Part shown: one piece after another, positions 1 through 6,095 of the stretch | How positions within the stretch are numbered: the stretch's first letter is position 1 | Layout: every line of letters starts with the position of its first letter | Origin: Clostridium sp. | GTDB taxonomy: Bacteria; Bacillota; Clostridia; Clostridiales; Clostridiaceae | Assembly: GCA_003539755.1 (NCBI GenBank) | Contig: DPOH01000017.1 | Span: forward strand, 1 to 10,629 | Direction: 5' to 3' | DNA: 10,629 bases | Notes under the pieces: generated by a model | What the model saw: only the letters and a program-made list of their open reading frames with translations | Told to the model about the DNA's origin: nothing | Database searches by the model: none | Made by a program: the position numbers and the translations under genes

Positions 1-183
1 TATTAGAAATAACAGTAAGCTCCTTCGGCTGCAACGTCAGTTGTTTATAAAAGACAGTATATTCAATAGGTTATCATAATATTAATTTTGTAATACTTGC
101 TTATTTAAGGGATTTTTCGTTATTGCTATTTTTTAATTTGATTTACCCACATCACATTTTTAATATATATCTAAATATTTTGA

Positions 184-211
184 TTGACAAGTACTCACTT
201 TTTAGTAAGTA
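184..211 (+). promoter_or_regulatory. Orphan TTGACA box with imperfect palindromic operator
   Basis: A perfect -35 hexamer TTGACA (184-189) is followed by an imperfect inverted repeat: TACTCACT (192-199), spacer TTTT, AGTAAGTA (204-211), matching at 7 of 8 paired positions. A palindrome set directly behind a -35 box is the usual layout of a promoter repressed by a winged-helix regulator of the HxlR or MarR kind. No good -10 box lies at 16-18 bases: 207-212 reads AAGTAG, and TAAAAT at 214-219 is too far away. No gene follows on the plus strand. It may be a relic of a lost gene; the regulator family is only an inference. Confidence 0.35.
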
Positions 212-360
212 GCTAAAATGCTATTTTTTAATGCAATTATAGTCATATATAGGATATTTATACTATTAAATTCTAAAATAATTCTAAATTATAAAAATTT
301 TTCTTAAATCAAAACTCGCAAGTAATACACATAAATTTTCTTTGCTTTTTTAGAAACATA

Positions 361-394
361 TAAAAACTCAACAACACATTTCTGTGTCATCAAG
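361..394 (-). terminator. Intrinsic terminator of the DUF4097 lipoprotein gene
   Basis: On the minus strand a 12-bp stem (arms 383-394 and 367-378) closes a GAAA tetraloop and runs straight into TTTTT. Four of the pairs are G-U on the minus strand but would be A-C mismatches on the plus strand. The element therefore folds properly only as the transcript of the lipoprotein gene, whose stop codon lies 65 bases upstream. Confidence 0.75.
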
Positions 395-458
395 TTTCTT
401 ACCTTTAAAATAATAGCTGAAAATAGATAAATATATAAAAACATAAGAAAATCTATAG

Positions 459-1352
459 TTAGAATCTAATATTTATATCACCACTAGAACATTCAATATT
501 AAATGAATTTGGTGCACTTATATTATTATTTTTATATTTATTCTTCATTTCTTCCCCATCAACCTCTATTTCTCCACTATTACAGCTAATATCATATGAA
601 TAATCTTTTTTACTGAGTGATGTCTTTATATCTATACATCCTGATGAAGCTTCTATAGTATTCTTTCCCTTTAATTCACCCTCTAAATCAATATTTCCAG
701 AGCTTGTCTTTATGTTTAACATATTAGTTTCCAAAGAATCACAACAAATAATACCAGAACTACTTTGTACGTTCATTTCATCGCATTTAATCTTATCTCC
801 ATCAAAATTTCCACTACCCATTTCAATATTCATCTTATTATAATCTGCATTCTCTATTTCTACATTTCCTGATCCACAGTCAATTTTTAGCTTATCTGCA
901 CTTATAGATTTAATTTTAGAATTTCCACTGCCCATATCCATATTTATTTCATTAATTTTATCTTCTGGTACATATATTCTTATTTTGATTGATTTATTAT
1001 TTCCCCAATTAAAGAATGTTAATTCTTTATCTTTATTTTCTCCATGAACTACAAGTTCTCCACCTTTTACCTCATAAGTAACCTTATATCTTTTACTATC
1101 ATAATCTGTTTCAATAACATATTTATCTCCTTTTACTATCTTTACCTCTCCAGTATCTACATCAGCATTAATTTTATTAAAATCCTCAAGTTCTTTATGT
1201 TCCTTTACATTTTCTTCACTCTCACTATTTGTAGTTTCTTTTTCAATTTTTGCTTTATAACTACAACCTCCAAGGCTTGCTGTAGTCAATACAATGAAAG
1301 CAGCTGACAATATCATGCTCCCTACTTTAAATTTATATCTATTCTTATACAT
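459..1352 (-). CDS. DUF4097-type beta-helix lipoprotein
   Basis: Predicted secreted lipoprotein of 297 residues. A basic start and a hydrophobic stretch (residues about 11-28) lead to the lipobox LGGC, with Cys30 as the lipidated residue. A charged Glu/Lys-rich linker (31-57) follows. The rest is made of short beta strands punctuated by GSGN/SSG turns. The turn glycines fall at 143, 162, 181, 200, 219 and 238, an exact 19-residue period, then at 260 and 291. This is the pattern of DUF4097 (putative adhesin) domains, which are thought to form a beta-solenoid. The function of the family is not established. The start is supported by AGGGAGGAG 3 bases upstream of ATG. The gene is monocistronic, with its own terminator at 361-394, and is divergent from cstA. 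The role is unknown; a surface or envelope-stress role would be a guess. Confidence 0.85.
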   Translation of the reverse strand: MYKNRYKFKVGSMILSAAFIVLTTASLGGCSYKAKIEKETTNSESEENVKEHKELEDFNKINADVDTGEVKIVKGDKYVIETDYDSKRYKVTYEVKGGELVVHGENKDKELTFFNWGNNKSIKIRIYVPEDKINEINMDMGSGNSKIKSISADKLKIDCGSGNVEIENADYNKMNIEMGSGNFDGDKIKCDEMNVQSSSGIICCDSLETNMLNIKTSSGNIDLEGELKGKNTIEASSGCIDIKTSLSKKDYSYDISCNSGEIEVDGEEMKNKYKNNNISAPNSFNIECSSGDINIRF

Positions 1353-1377
1353 AATCTCCTCCCTAATTATATTTACC

Positions 1378-1392
1378 TGAAATTTGATTTCA
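1378..1392. repeat. Short inverted repeat upstream of lipoprotein start
   Basis: Perfect 6-base arms TGAAAT and ATTTCA with a 3-base spacer. The repeat lies 14 bases upstream of the Shine-Dalgarno sequence of the minus-strand lipoprotein gene. It could be an operator or a small leader hairpin. At this AT content chance is also plausible. Confidence 0.3.
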
Positions 1393-1615
1393 ATATTTTG
1401 AATATTACTCTTTTAATTCATAATATATATAATCTTATTGCTATATAACTTTATTTAACCTTAAATATATATCATTTATGAAAAAGTTTTATACCTATTC
1501 TAGCTACGATAATAAATTTCTTTCATATGACAACATTTACAGATATTCTCAATTTATCACTTTATCTACTTTTACCTTTTAATTATATCATATTGATAAT
1601 AATTTCAATATTTAT

Positions 1616-1643
1616 TTAACTTTTTATCAAAAATATTTATAAT
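1616..1643 (+). promoter_or_regulatory. Candidate cstA promoter
   Basis: A perfect -10 box TATAAT (1638-1643) lies 16 bases after a weak -35 candidate TTAACT (1616-1621). Transcription would start near 1650, giving a leader of about 37 bases up to the ATG at 1687. The -35 matches only 4 of 6 positions, so the call rests mainly on the -10 and its spacing to the gene. Confidence 0.45.
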
Positions 1644-1686
1644 AAGTATTAAAGCAATAATTTTTTATTTTTTTGGGGGGATTAAA

Positions 1687-3129
1687 ATGTATACTTTTAT
1701 AGGAGGACTTATTATTTTATTATGTGGCTTTTTATTCTATTCCAAATATATCGAAAAAGTATTTGGTGTAGATGAAAATAAAAAGACACCTGCATATGAA
1801 TGTGAAGATGGTGTAGACTATATTCCTATGCCAACATGGAAGCTTCACTTAATACAATTTTTAAATATAGCTGGATTAGGTCCTGTATTTGGTGCTATTC
1901 AAGGAGCATTATTCGGACCAGTTGCATTTCTATGGGTAATCTTTGGATGTGTCCTTGGAGGTGCAGTTCATGACTATCTATCAGGAATGATTTCATTAAG
2001 ACATAATGGTGAAAGTCTTTCTGAAATTCATGGAATGTATTTAGGTAATACAGTAAAAAAAGTTATGAGAGTAACTACAGTATTTTTCTGTATGATTGTT
2101 GGTATTGTATTTATAACAAGCCCAGCAGCACTTTTAGCAGCTTTAACTCCAGAACAATTTAATAAAACATTTTGGGTTTTCGCTATAATCGCTTATTATT
2201 TCTTAGCTACAATGCTTCCTATTGATGTAATTATCGGAAAACTATATCCTATATTTGGTGCTGCATTATTATTTATGGCTGTTGGTGTAGGTGGTGCAAT
2301 ATTATTCCAAGGATATCATATTCCAGAAGTTTCACTTGCAAATTTACATCCTAACAATGTAGCAATGTGGCCTAATATGTTCGTTACAATTGCATGTGGT
2401 GCTGTATCTGGTTACCATGCTACTCAGTCTCCATTAACTGCAAGATGTTTGAAAAATGAGAAGGCTGGAAGAAGCGTATTTTATGGAGCAATGATTGTTG
2501 AAGGTGTAGTTGCATTAGTATGGATAGCAGCAGGTTTAGGTTTCTATGGAAGTGAGGCTGATCTTGCAGCTGTAGTTTTAGGAAAAGCAGGTCCATCTGG
2601 TGCTGTATTTGAAATAACTAAAGAACTTCTAGGACCAATAGGAAGTGTAATTGCAATATTAGGAATAGTTGTTTGTCCTATAAGTACTGGTGATACTTCA
2701 TTTAGAAGTGCTAGAATTAATCTCGCTGAAATACTTAACTATCCACAAGATAAGATTAAAAACAGACTTATTATCGCTATTCCACTATTTATAGTTGCAA
2801 TATTCTTTACCTTTGTTGACTTCCCTATTTTATGGAGATATATGACATGGCTTACACAGGCATTTGCAATGGTTACTTTGTGGGCTGCTTCAGTTTATTT
2901 ATACAAAAATAAAAAGAATTACTTTGTTGCTATAATTCCTGCAATATTTATGACTATGGTAAGCATAACTTATATTCTTCAAGCAAAAGAAGGATTCCAA
3001 TTAAATCTTACTATTTCAAATATAATTTCATCTGTTGTTACAGTTGCATGTATAGCTACTTTCGTTATTAAGATGAAAGGCTTAAAAAAATCTGAAACTG
3101 TATCAAATAACTTGAAAACTAATGTATAG
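1687..3129 (+). CDS. cstA: CstA-family carbon starvation protein (peptide/pyruvate transporter)
   Basis: Integral membrane transporter of 480 residues with about a dozen hydrophobic segments. It belongs to the CstA family; Escherichia coli CstA and its relative BtsT import peptides or pyruvate when nutrients are scarce. Signature regions seen are the NIAGLGPVFG block and following GALFGPVAFLW (residues 60-83), AVHDYLSGMISLRHNGESL (93-111), SGYHATQSPLTARC (241-254) and GDTSFRSARI (335-344). The protein is much shorter than the roughly 700-residue E. coli CstA and resembles the compact form I associate with clostridia. Amino acid or pyruvate uptake fits a fermentative organism, but the substrate cannot be read from the sequence. 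ATG 1687 follows GGGGGG at 1675-1680 with a 6-base gap. The gene is monocistronic, with a terminator at 3153-3187. Confidence 0.9.
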   Translation: MYTFIGGLIILLCGFLFYSKYIEKVFGVDENKKTPAYECEDGVDYIPMPTWKLHLIQFLNIAGLGPVFGAIQGALFGPVAFLWVIFGCVLGGAVHDYLSGMISLRHNGESLSEIHGMYLGNTVKKVMRVTTVFFCMIVGIVFITSPAALLAALTPEQFNKTFWVFAIIAYYFLATMLPIDVIIGKLYPIFGAALLFMAVGVGGAILFQGYHIPEVSLANLHPNNVAMWPNMFVTIACGAVSGYHATQSPLTARCLKNEKAGRSVFYGAMIVEGVVALVWIAAGLGFYGSEADLAAVVLGKAGPSGAVFEITKELLGPIGSVIAILGIVVCPISTGDTSFRSARINLAEILNYPQDKIKNRLIIAIPLFIVAIFFTFVDFPILWRYMTWLTQAFAMVTLWAASVYLYKNKKNYFVAIIPAIFMTMVSITYILQAKEGFQLNLTISNIISSVVTVACIATFVIKMKGLKKSETVSNNLKTNV

Positions 3130-3152
3130 CTAATTAAAACACTATAAAACAC

Positions 3153-3187
3153 AAAAAGACTAAGGCGTTTAATGCTTTAGTCTTTTT
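3153..3187 (+). terminator. Intrinsic terminator of cstA
   Basis: A 14-bp stem (3153-3166 with 3174-3187, one G-U pair) closes a 7-base loop and ends in TTTTT. The odd pair is G-U on the plus strand and A-C on the minus strand, so it best serves cstA, whose stop lies 23 bases upstream. It sits 29 bases past the stop of the convergent Rrf2 gene and may also stop that transcript less efficiently. Confidence 0.85.
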
Positions 3188-3215
3188 GCATTTTATAATA
3201 TATTTCTTGATTATG

Positions 3216-3719
3216 TTATTTACTTTTATCATCGAACCATTGAATTGTTTTTTGTTTCATGTCTTCTGTAAAAATTTCATTATATACTTCATTATGAAGC
3301 CATGCTAAAGTTTTTGTCTTTAAATAATTTTTCATAGCATTTTCAGCTTCAAGCATTACTACATTTATTAAACATGGGCAATTTTTATGGCTTTCCTGTA
3401 TACTATCTTCACTAATTAATATTTCATTTTGTCTTATTTCTGCACACTGAAAGAAATGTTCTTTTCCCTCTACAGCTTCAACAACATCCCAGAAAGTAAT
3501 TTCTTCTGCACTTCTAGCTAACTCATATCCACCTTTTACACCTGGGGTAGATTTTATTATTCCAGCCTTGCTAAGCTTTGCATATACTTTTGACAAATAT
3601 GTTTCTGATATACCTTGAAATGTAGCTAAATCTCTAATTCCTATAGACTGCCCTTCCTTCATTTTTACCATATATACTAAGCAATGAATTGCATATTCTA
3701 CGCCTACTGAAAATTTCAT
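3216..3719 (-). CDS. Rrf2-family transcriptional regulator
   Basis: A 167-residue winged-helix regulator of the Rrf2 family (relatives are IscR, NsrR, CymR). The N-terminal FSVGVEYAIHCLVYM, the recognition-helix region ISETYLSKVYAKLSKAGII (37-55) and the wing STPGVKGGYELAR (57-69) are typical. Iron-sulfur members bind their cluster through three cysteines in the region after the wing. Here the cysteines are C92, C114 and C116, so cluster binding is possible, but the spacing is wider and the final C-x-C closer than in IscR. The ATG at 3719 is preceded by AAGGAG on the minus strand (3730-3735). It is divergent from the FMN-binding protein gene at 3919, so that gene and its own promoter are the likeliest targets. 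The sensed signal (redox, nitric oxide or cysteine) is not shown by the sequence. Confidence 0.88.
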   Translation of the reverse strand: MKFSVGVEYAIHCLVYMVKMKEGQSIGIRDLATFQGISETYLSKVYAKLSKAGIIKSTPGVKGGYELARSAEEITFWDVVEAVEGKEHFFQCAEIRQNEILISEDSIQESHKNCPCLINVVMLEAENAMKNYLKTKTLAWLHNEVYNEIFTEDMKQKTIQWFDDKSK

Positions 3720-3753
3720 TTATTAATACTCCTTTTAAATATTATATGTCTTT

Positions 3754-3769
3754 ATATAATATATTATAT
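3754..3769. promoter_or_regulatory. AT palindrome over Rrf2 promoter -10 (candidate operator)
   Basis: A 16-base perfect palindrome, ATATAATATATTATAT, contains the minus-strand -10 hexamer TATAAT (3763-3768) of the presumed rrf2 promoter. Its weak -35, GTGTTT, lies 17 bases further upstream on that strand. A palindrome over the -10 box is where an autorepressor would bind. All-AT palindromes arise easily by chance in such a genome, so this is weak evidence. Confidence 0.35.
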
Positions 3770-3823
3770 TTTTACACCATTCAACAAACACTATCAATAT
3801 ATTTTGGGTATTTTAAATTTTAT

Positions 3824-3852
3824 TTGACAAAGTCCAAAAAATAATATAGCAT
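3824..3852 (+). promoter_or_regulatory. Promoter of the FMN-binding protein gene
   Basis: A perfect -35 TTGACA (3824-3829), a 17-base spacer and the -10-like TAGCAT (3847-3852) predict a start near 3859 and a leader of about 60 bases before the ATG at 3919. The strong -35 combined with a poor -10 would suit a regulated promoter, with the divergent Rrf2 protein as the obvious candidate. Confidence 0.6.
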
Positions 3853-3918
3853 GAATTACAGACAAAATCTATCCACGATTAATGTTATCTACAATCAAAA
3901 GAAAAGAGGTAATGCACA

Positions 3919-4293
3919 ATGTTATCAGAAAAATTTTATGAAGTTTTAAAACACGAAGGTGTAGTTTCAATTACAACATGGGGTTCAGGAGAACCAAATG
4001 TAACTAATACTTGGAATTCATATTTATATGTAACAGACGATGAAAGAATTTTACTTCCTGCTGCAGGATTTAGAAGTGCAGAAAAAGATATAGCAGTTAA
4101 CAATAAAATAAAAGTAACTTTAGGAAGCAGAGAAGTTGAAGGCTTCAATGGTTATCAAGGTACTGGATTCTTAATTGAAGGTACAGGAAAATTCATTGAA
4201 TCTGGATCAGAATTCGATATGATGAAAGAAAAATTCCCATTCTTATCAAGAGTTTTTGAAATAACTGTAGAATCTTCAAAACAATTATTATAA
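3919..4293 (+). CDS. FMN-binding split-barrel protein (pyridoxamine 5'-phosphate oxidase-like)
   Basis: A small 124-residue flavoprotein of the PNPOx-like split-barrel fold. It closely resembles the FMN-binding protein of Desulfovibrio vulgaris (about 122 residues), which I recognise by the shared N-terminal pattern FYEVLKHEGVVSI, the NTWNSY motif (30-35), LLPAAG (45-50), the TLGSREV stretch (67-73) and GTGFLIEG (81-88). It is the usual full length. It is cytosolic, probably a homodimer binding one FMN per subunit; the physiological partner of the family is not settled, and electron transfer or flavin storage has been proposed. It does not look like a true PNP oxidase of vitamin B6 synthesis. 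The start has GAGGT 8 bases upstream. Divergent transcription from an Rrf2 regulator suggests redox control. The likely terminator is at 4389-4430. Confidence 0.88.
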   Translation: MLSEKFYEVLKHEGVVSITTWGSGEPNVTNTWNSYLYVTDDERILLPAAGFRSAEKDIAVNNKIKVTLGSREVEGFNGYQGTGFLIEGTGKFIESGSEFDMMKEKFPFLSRVFEITVESSKQLL

Positions 4294-4388
4294 TTTTTGA
4301 AGTATTATTGCACTAATTAAATCATATATAAACATTAACAATGAAAATATATTCGAACAACTTTACAATTGAAAATATTAAAAGCAAA

Positions 4389-4430
4389 AAATATGGCTCT
4401 CTACTATTTATTAATAAGAGAGTCATATTT
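4389..4430 (+). terminator. Hairpin terminator between convergent genes
   Basis: A 14-bp stem (4389-4402 with 4417-4430) has one position that is G-U on the plus strand and A-C on the minus strand. The 14-base loop can pair further. The T-tract after the stem is weak on the plus strand (ATTTAAATTT), whereas the minus strand would leave the stem into TTTTTTGCTTTT. It may act in both directions. It lies 95 bases after the stop of the FMN-binding protein gene. Confidence 0.55.
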
Positions 4431-4460
4431 AAATTTATGGTTATTCAATATATAAATAAA

Positions 4461-4482
4461 GCATTGCCACAAATGGCAACGC
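4461..4482 (-). terminator. Terminator of the eight-helix membrane protein gene
   Basis: On the minus strand a 9-bp stem, GCGTTGCCA with TGGCAATGC, closes a TTTG loop and is followed by TTTATTTATATATT. One pair is G-U on the minus strand and would be A-C on the plus strand. It starts 10 bases after the membrane protein stop codon. Confidence 0.65.
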
Positions 4483-4492
4483 TCATATATTA

Positions 4493-5350
4493 TTACTGCA
4501 CCTGTCTCAATATTCGTATCATAAAAAAAGTACATATGCAGAATATAGTAGGAAATACAACAAACTCTACACAGCTTACTTCTACAGCATGTAATTTCAT
4601 AGAAATAGCCATAGCACTTACTGCTGCTGTCATTGTAACAGCTTTAATAACTAAAACAATCGAAAATAAATACCCCATTTGTTTTCCTTTTCTCAAAAGA
4701 TATCCAGTAACAAAACAAGCTGGCACAACAACACCTAAATCAAGTGTCTGAATTGCAAGCGTTGAATAATGTTCCAGCCCAACTGGTGCACTGTTATTTA
4801 TGATTGCTGGTATAATTCTTCCAAGCCATATTAATCCAATGACTATACCAGTAATATATAGAAATATACTTAAACCTTTTTGAGGAAATTTATCTGAAAA
4901 TTCATCCTTTAATCTGTATCTGTTTAATTCACATATACAAAGTATAAAATCATAAAACGACAATGCCATAATAGCCAAATATACTAGATAAAATGAATTA
5001 AAAAATGCTAAAAAAGAATATGAAGTATATGTGTATAAAAAATATCCTATTATACCAGTTAAAAGGAAAATCCCCTTCTTATTTTCTTTATTAATAAGAA
5101 ATAATGAAATTAACGCCATTGGAATCCCAATTATTAATGTCACTATATCTTGTGCAATTGCCTGTGTTGCCATTGATACTGAATCTCTGTGATACAGGCC
5201 TTTTTGGTATAGTTCTATCTCTTCATCAAATGCTGTAATAACATTAGGATGTACGTGTATCTCATTGCTTAATACACCTATTAATGATGCTGCAAAAACT
5301 AGCAACATTATTAATATAGATAGTACATATATTATCTTCTTATTTTCCAT
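4493..5350 (-). CDS. Uncharacterised eight-helix membrane protein
   Basis: A 285-residue integral membrane protein that I cannot assign to a named family. Predicted helices lie at about 6-28, 67-87, 93-110, 113-140, 160-180, 200-219, 225-250 and 256-280. A loop of about 38 residues between helices 1 and 2 carries ELYQKGLYHRDS (46-57), followed by the helix-2 start QDIVTLIIGIP. The third and fourth helices contain the aromatic run YFLYTYTSYSF (103-113) and then FNSFYLVYLA. The combination of a GLY..DS loop with a tyrosine-rich Y-x-Y-x-SY segment recalls an unnamed membrane family that I have seen in several bacterial phyla; this is memory, not a search. No catalytic motif or ATP-binding site is visible. 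ATG 5350 follows AGGAGG by 4 bases. The gene is a single transcription unit. Confidence 0.75.
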   Translation of the reverse strand: MENKKIIYVLSILIMLLVFAASLIGVLSNEIHVHPNVITAFDEEIELYQKGLYHRDSVSMATQAIAQDIVTLIIGIPMALISLFLINKENKKGIFLLTGIIGYFLYTYTSYSFLAFFNSFYLVYLAIMALSFYDFILCICELNRYRLKDEFSDKFPQKGLSIFLYITGIVIGLIWLGRIIPAIINNSAPVGLEHYSTLAIQTLDLGVVVPACFVTGYLLRKGKQMGYLFSIVLVIKAVTMTAAVSAMAISMKLHAVEVSCVEFVVFPTIFCICTFFMIRILRQVQ

Positions 5351-5443
5351 ACTGCCTCCTATCTAATTTGTTATTAACCCAAAGAAATAAATTAATTATA
5401 TTTATTTTTAGTTTATATTGAATTATAACAATATTTTTGTAAT

Positions 5444-5472
5444 ATTATACCTTATTTCCTTGTTTTGTTAAA
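5444..5472 (-). promoter_or_regulatory. Candidate promoter of the membrane protein gene
   Basis: A perfect -10 TATAAT (5444-5449, minus strand) with a 17-base spacer to a weak -35 TTTAAC (5467-5472). It would give a leader of about 85 bases to the ATG at 5350. The -35 matches only 3 of 6 positions. Confidence 0.4.
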
Positions 5473-5568
5473 TTCATCTAAACTTAATGAACTGTCTCAT
5501 TTAAACTAGTAAATTATATTTATAATTAACCAAATTCAAGATAAATTTTTAAATTATCTATAAAATAA

Positions 5569-5612
5569 ATAACAGCTTTAATAATAATCAAGTTTATGGT
5601 TAAAGCTGTTAT
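5569..5612 (-). terminator. Terminator of the VOC-family gene
   Basis: A perfect 12-bp stem, ATAACAGCTTTA with TAAAGCTGTTAT, with two further possible pairs inside and a loop of about 16-20 bases. On the minus strand it ends in the U-rich TTATTTATTTTA. It begins 16 bases past the stop of the VOC gene (5629), which is a natural position for a terminator of that transcript. Confidence 0.7.
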
Positions 5613-5628
5613 AATTATTTATATTCTA

Positions 5629-6009
5629 TTATTCATGAATTTCTAAAGGAAGTCCATCTGGATCTGAAAAGAAAGTCATTTTTTTATCTGTAAATTCATC
5701 TACTCTAATAGGTTCCGTTTCTATTCCAAGCTCATTTAATCTTTTAACAGTTTCCTCTACACTATCAACCTTAAAAGCTAAATGTCTTAATCCCAAAGCT
5801 TCTGGATAACTTGGACGCTGAGGTCTATCCTTAATTATAAATAGTTCAATTTCACAACCTGCTAAAAATAGATCTATTTTATAATCATCCCTATCTTTTC
5901 TGTAATTCTCACGAATCACTTCTGCACCTAACAAATCCACATAAAAGCGTTTTGATTTTTCATAACTACTTCCTATTATAGCTATATGATGAATACTTTT
6001 AAAATCCAA
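5629..6009 (-). CDS. VOC superfamily (glyoxalase I-like) metalloprotein, TTG start
   Basis: A 126-residue single-module glyoxalase/bleomycin-resistance/dioxygenase-fold protein, most like the YwkD-type lactoylglutathione-lyase-like group. Metal ligands that align with E. coli glyoxalase I are visible: H8 (in HHIAI), E55 (EIELF), H76 (RHLAF) and E123 (PLEIHE). A complete 2-His/2-Glu site implies an active metalloenzyme, probably a homodimer with active sites at the interface. The substrate is unknown; methylglyoxal-thiol detoxification is only a family guess. The start codon is TTG at 6007-6009, with AGGAG at 6021-6025, 11 bases upstream. No in-frame ATG or GTG exists nearby, and the family's N-terminus begins here. 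It lies 86 bases downstream of the FAD-dependent gene on the same strand with no clear terminator between, so co-transcription is likely. Confidence 0.87.
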   Translation of the reverse strand: MDFKSIHHIAIIGSSYEKSKRFYVDLLGAEVIRENYRKDRDDYKIDLFLAGCEIELFIIKDRPQRPSYPEALGLRHLAFKVDSVEETVKRLNELGIETEPIRVDEFTDKKMTFFSDPDGLPLEIHE

Positions 6010-6020
6010 TACTACACACT

Positions 6021-6025
6021 CTCCT
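6021..6025 (-). promoter_or_regulatory. Ribosome binding site deciding the TTG start of the VOC gene
   Basis: AGGAG on the minus strand, 11 bases before TTG (6007-6009). The interval contains GTG triplets out of frame and no ATG, so TTG is the only start that gives the expected N-terminus. Confidence 0.65.
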
Positions 6026-6095
6026 ACTGTAAATAAATTATATATTTATTATAATTTATTTTACCAACAAAACCTAGTCAGGTATATTCGTTTGC

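Larger units (their letters stand above)
1..458. other. Gene-free left flank
   Basis: No reading frame here has both a ribosome binding site and a recognisable protein. The stretch holds a GC-richer patch at about 14-52 that stands out from the AT-rich surroundings, an orphan TTGACA plus inverted repeat at 184-211, and the terminator of the lipoprotein gene at 361-394. A 29-codon ATG frame starting at 218 has no Shine-Dalgarno and was not called. On the minus strand the sequence near the left edge reads AAGGAG, which could be the ribosome binding site of a gene starting outside the window. That cannot be tested here. Confidence 0.6.
1353..1686. other. Divergent intergenic region between lipoprotein and cstA
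   Basis: This 334-base region is almost pure AT and has no gene. It holds the ribosome binding site of the lipoprotein gene (1356-1363, minus), a short perfect inverted repeat TGAAAT-TTG-ATTTCA at 1378-1392 just upstream of that site, the likely cstA promoter near 1616-1643 and the cstA ribosome binding site GGGGGG (1675-1680). I looked for a riboswitch, a T-box and a CcpA cre box and saw none that was convincing. Confidence 0.6.

Noticed and set aside
218..307. 29-codon frame after the orphan promoter
   Set aside because: No ribosome binding site and low-complexity Ile/Asn/Phe content.
1044..1307. Plus-strand 87-codon frame inside the lipoprotein gene
   Set aside because: Antisense to a well supported gene, composed of Phe/Ile/Tyr/Ser from the reverse of AT-rich codons, and with no ribosome binding site.
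1357..1400. TTGAAA-16-TATAAT on the minus strand just upstream of the lipoprotein gene
   Set aside because: Transcription would start inside the Shine-Dalgarno sequence, leaving no usable leader, so it is unlikely to be the real promoter.
4341..4751. Plus-strand 136-codon frame across the terminator region and the membrane protein gene
   Set aside because: It runs through two hairpin terminators and antisense to the membrane protein, with no ribosome binding site or recognisable domain.
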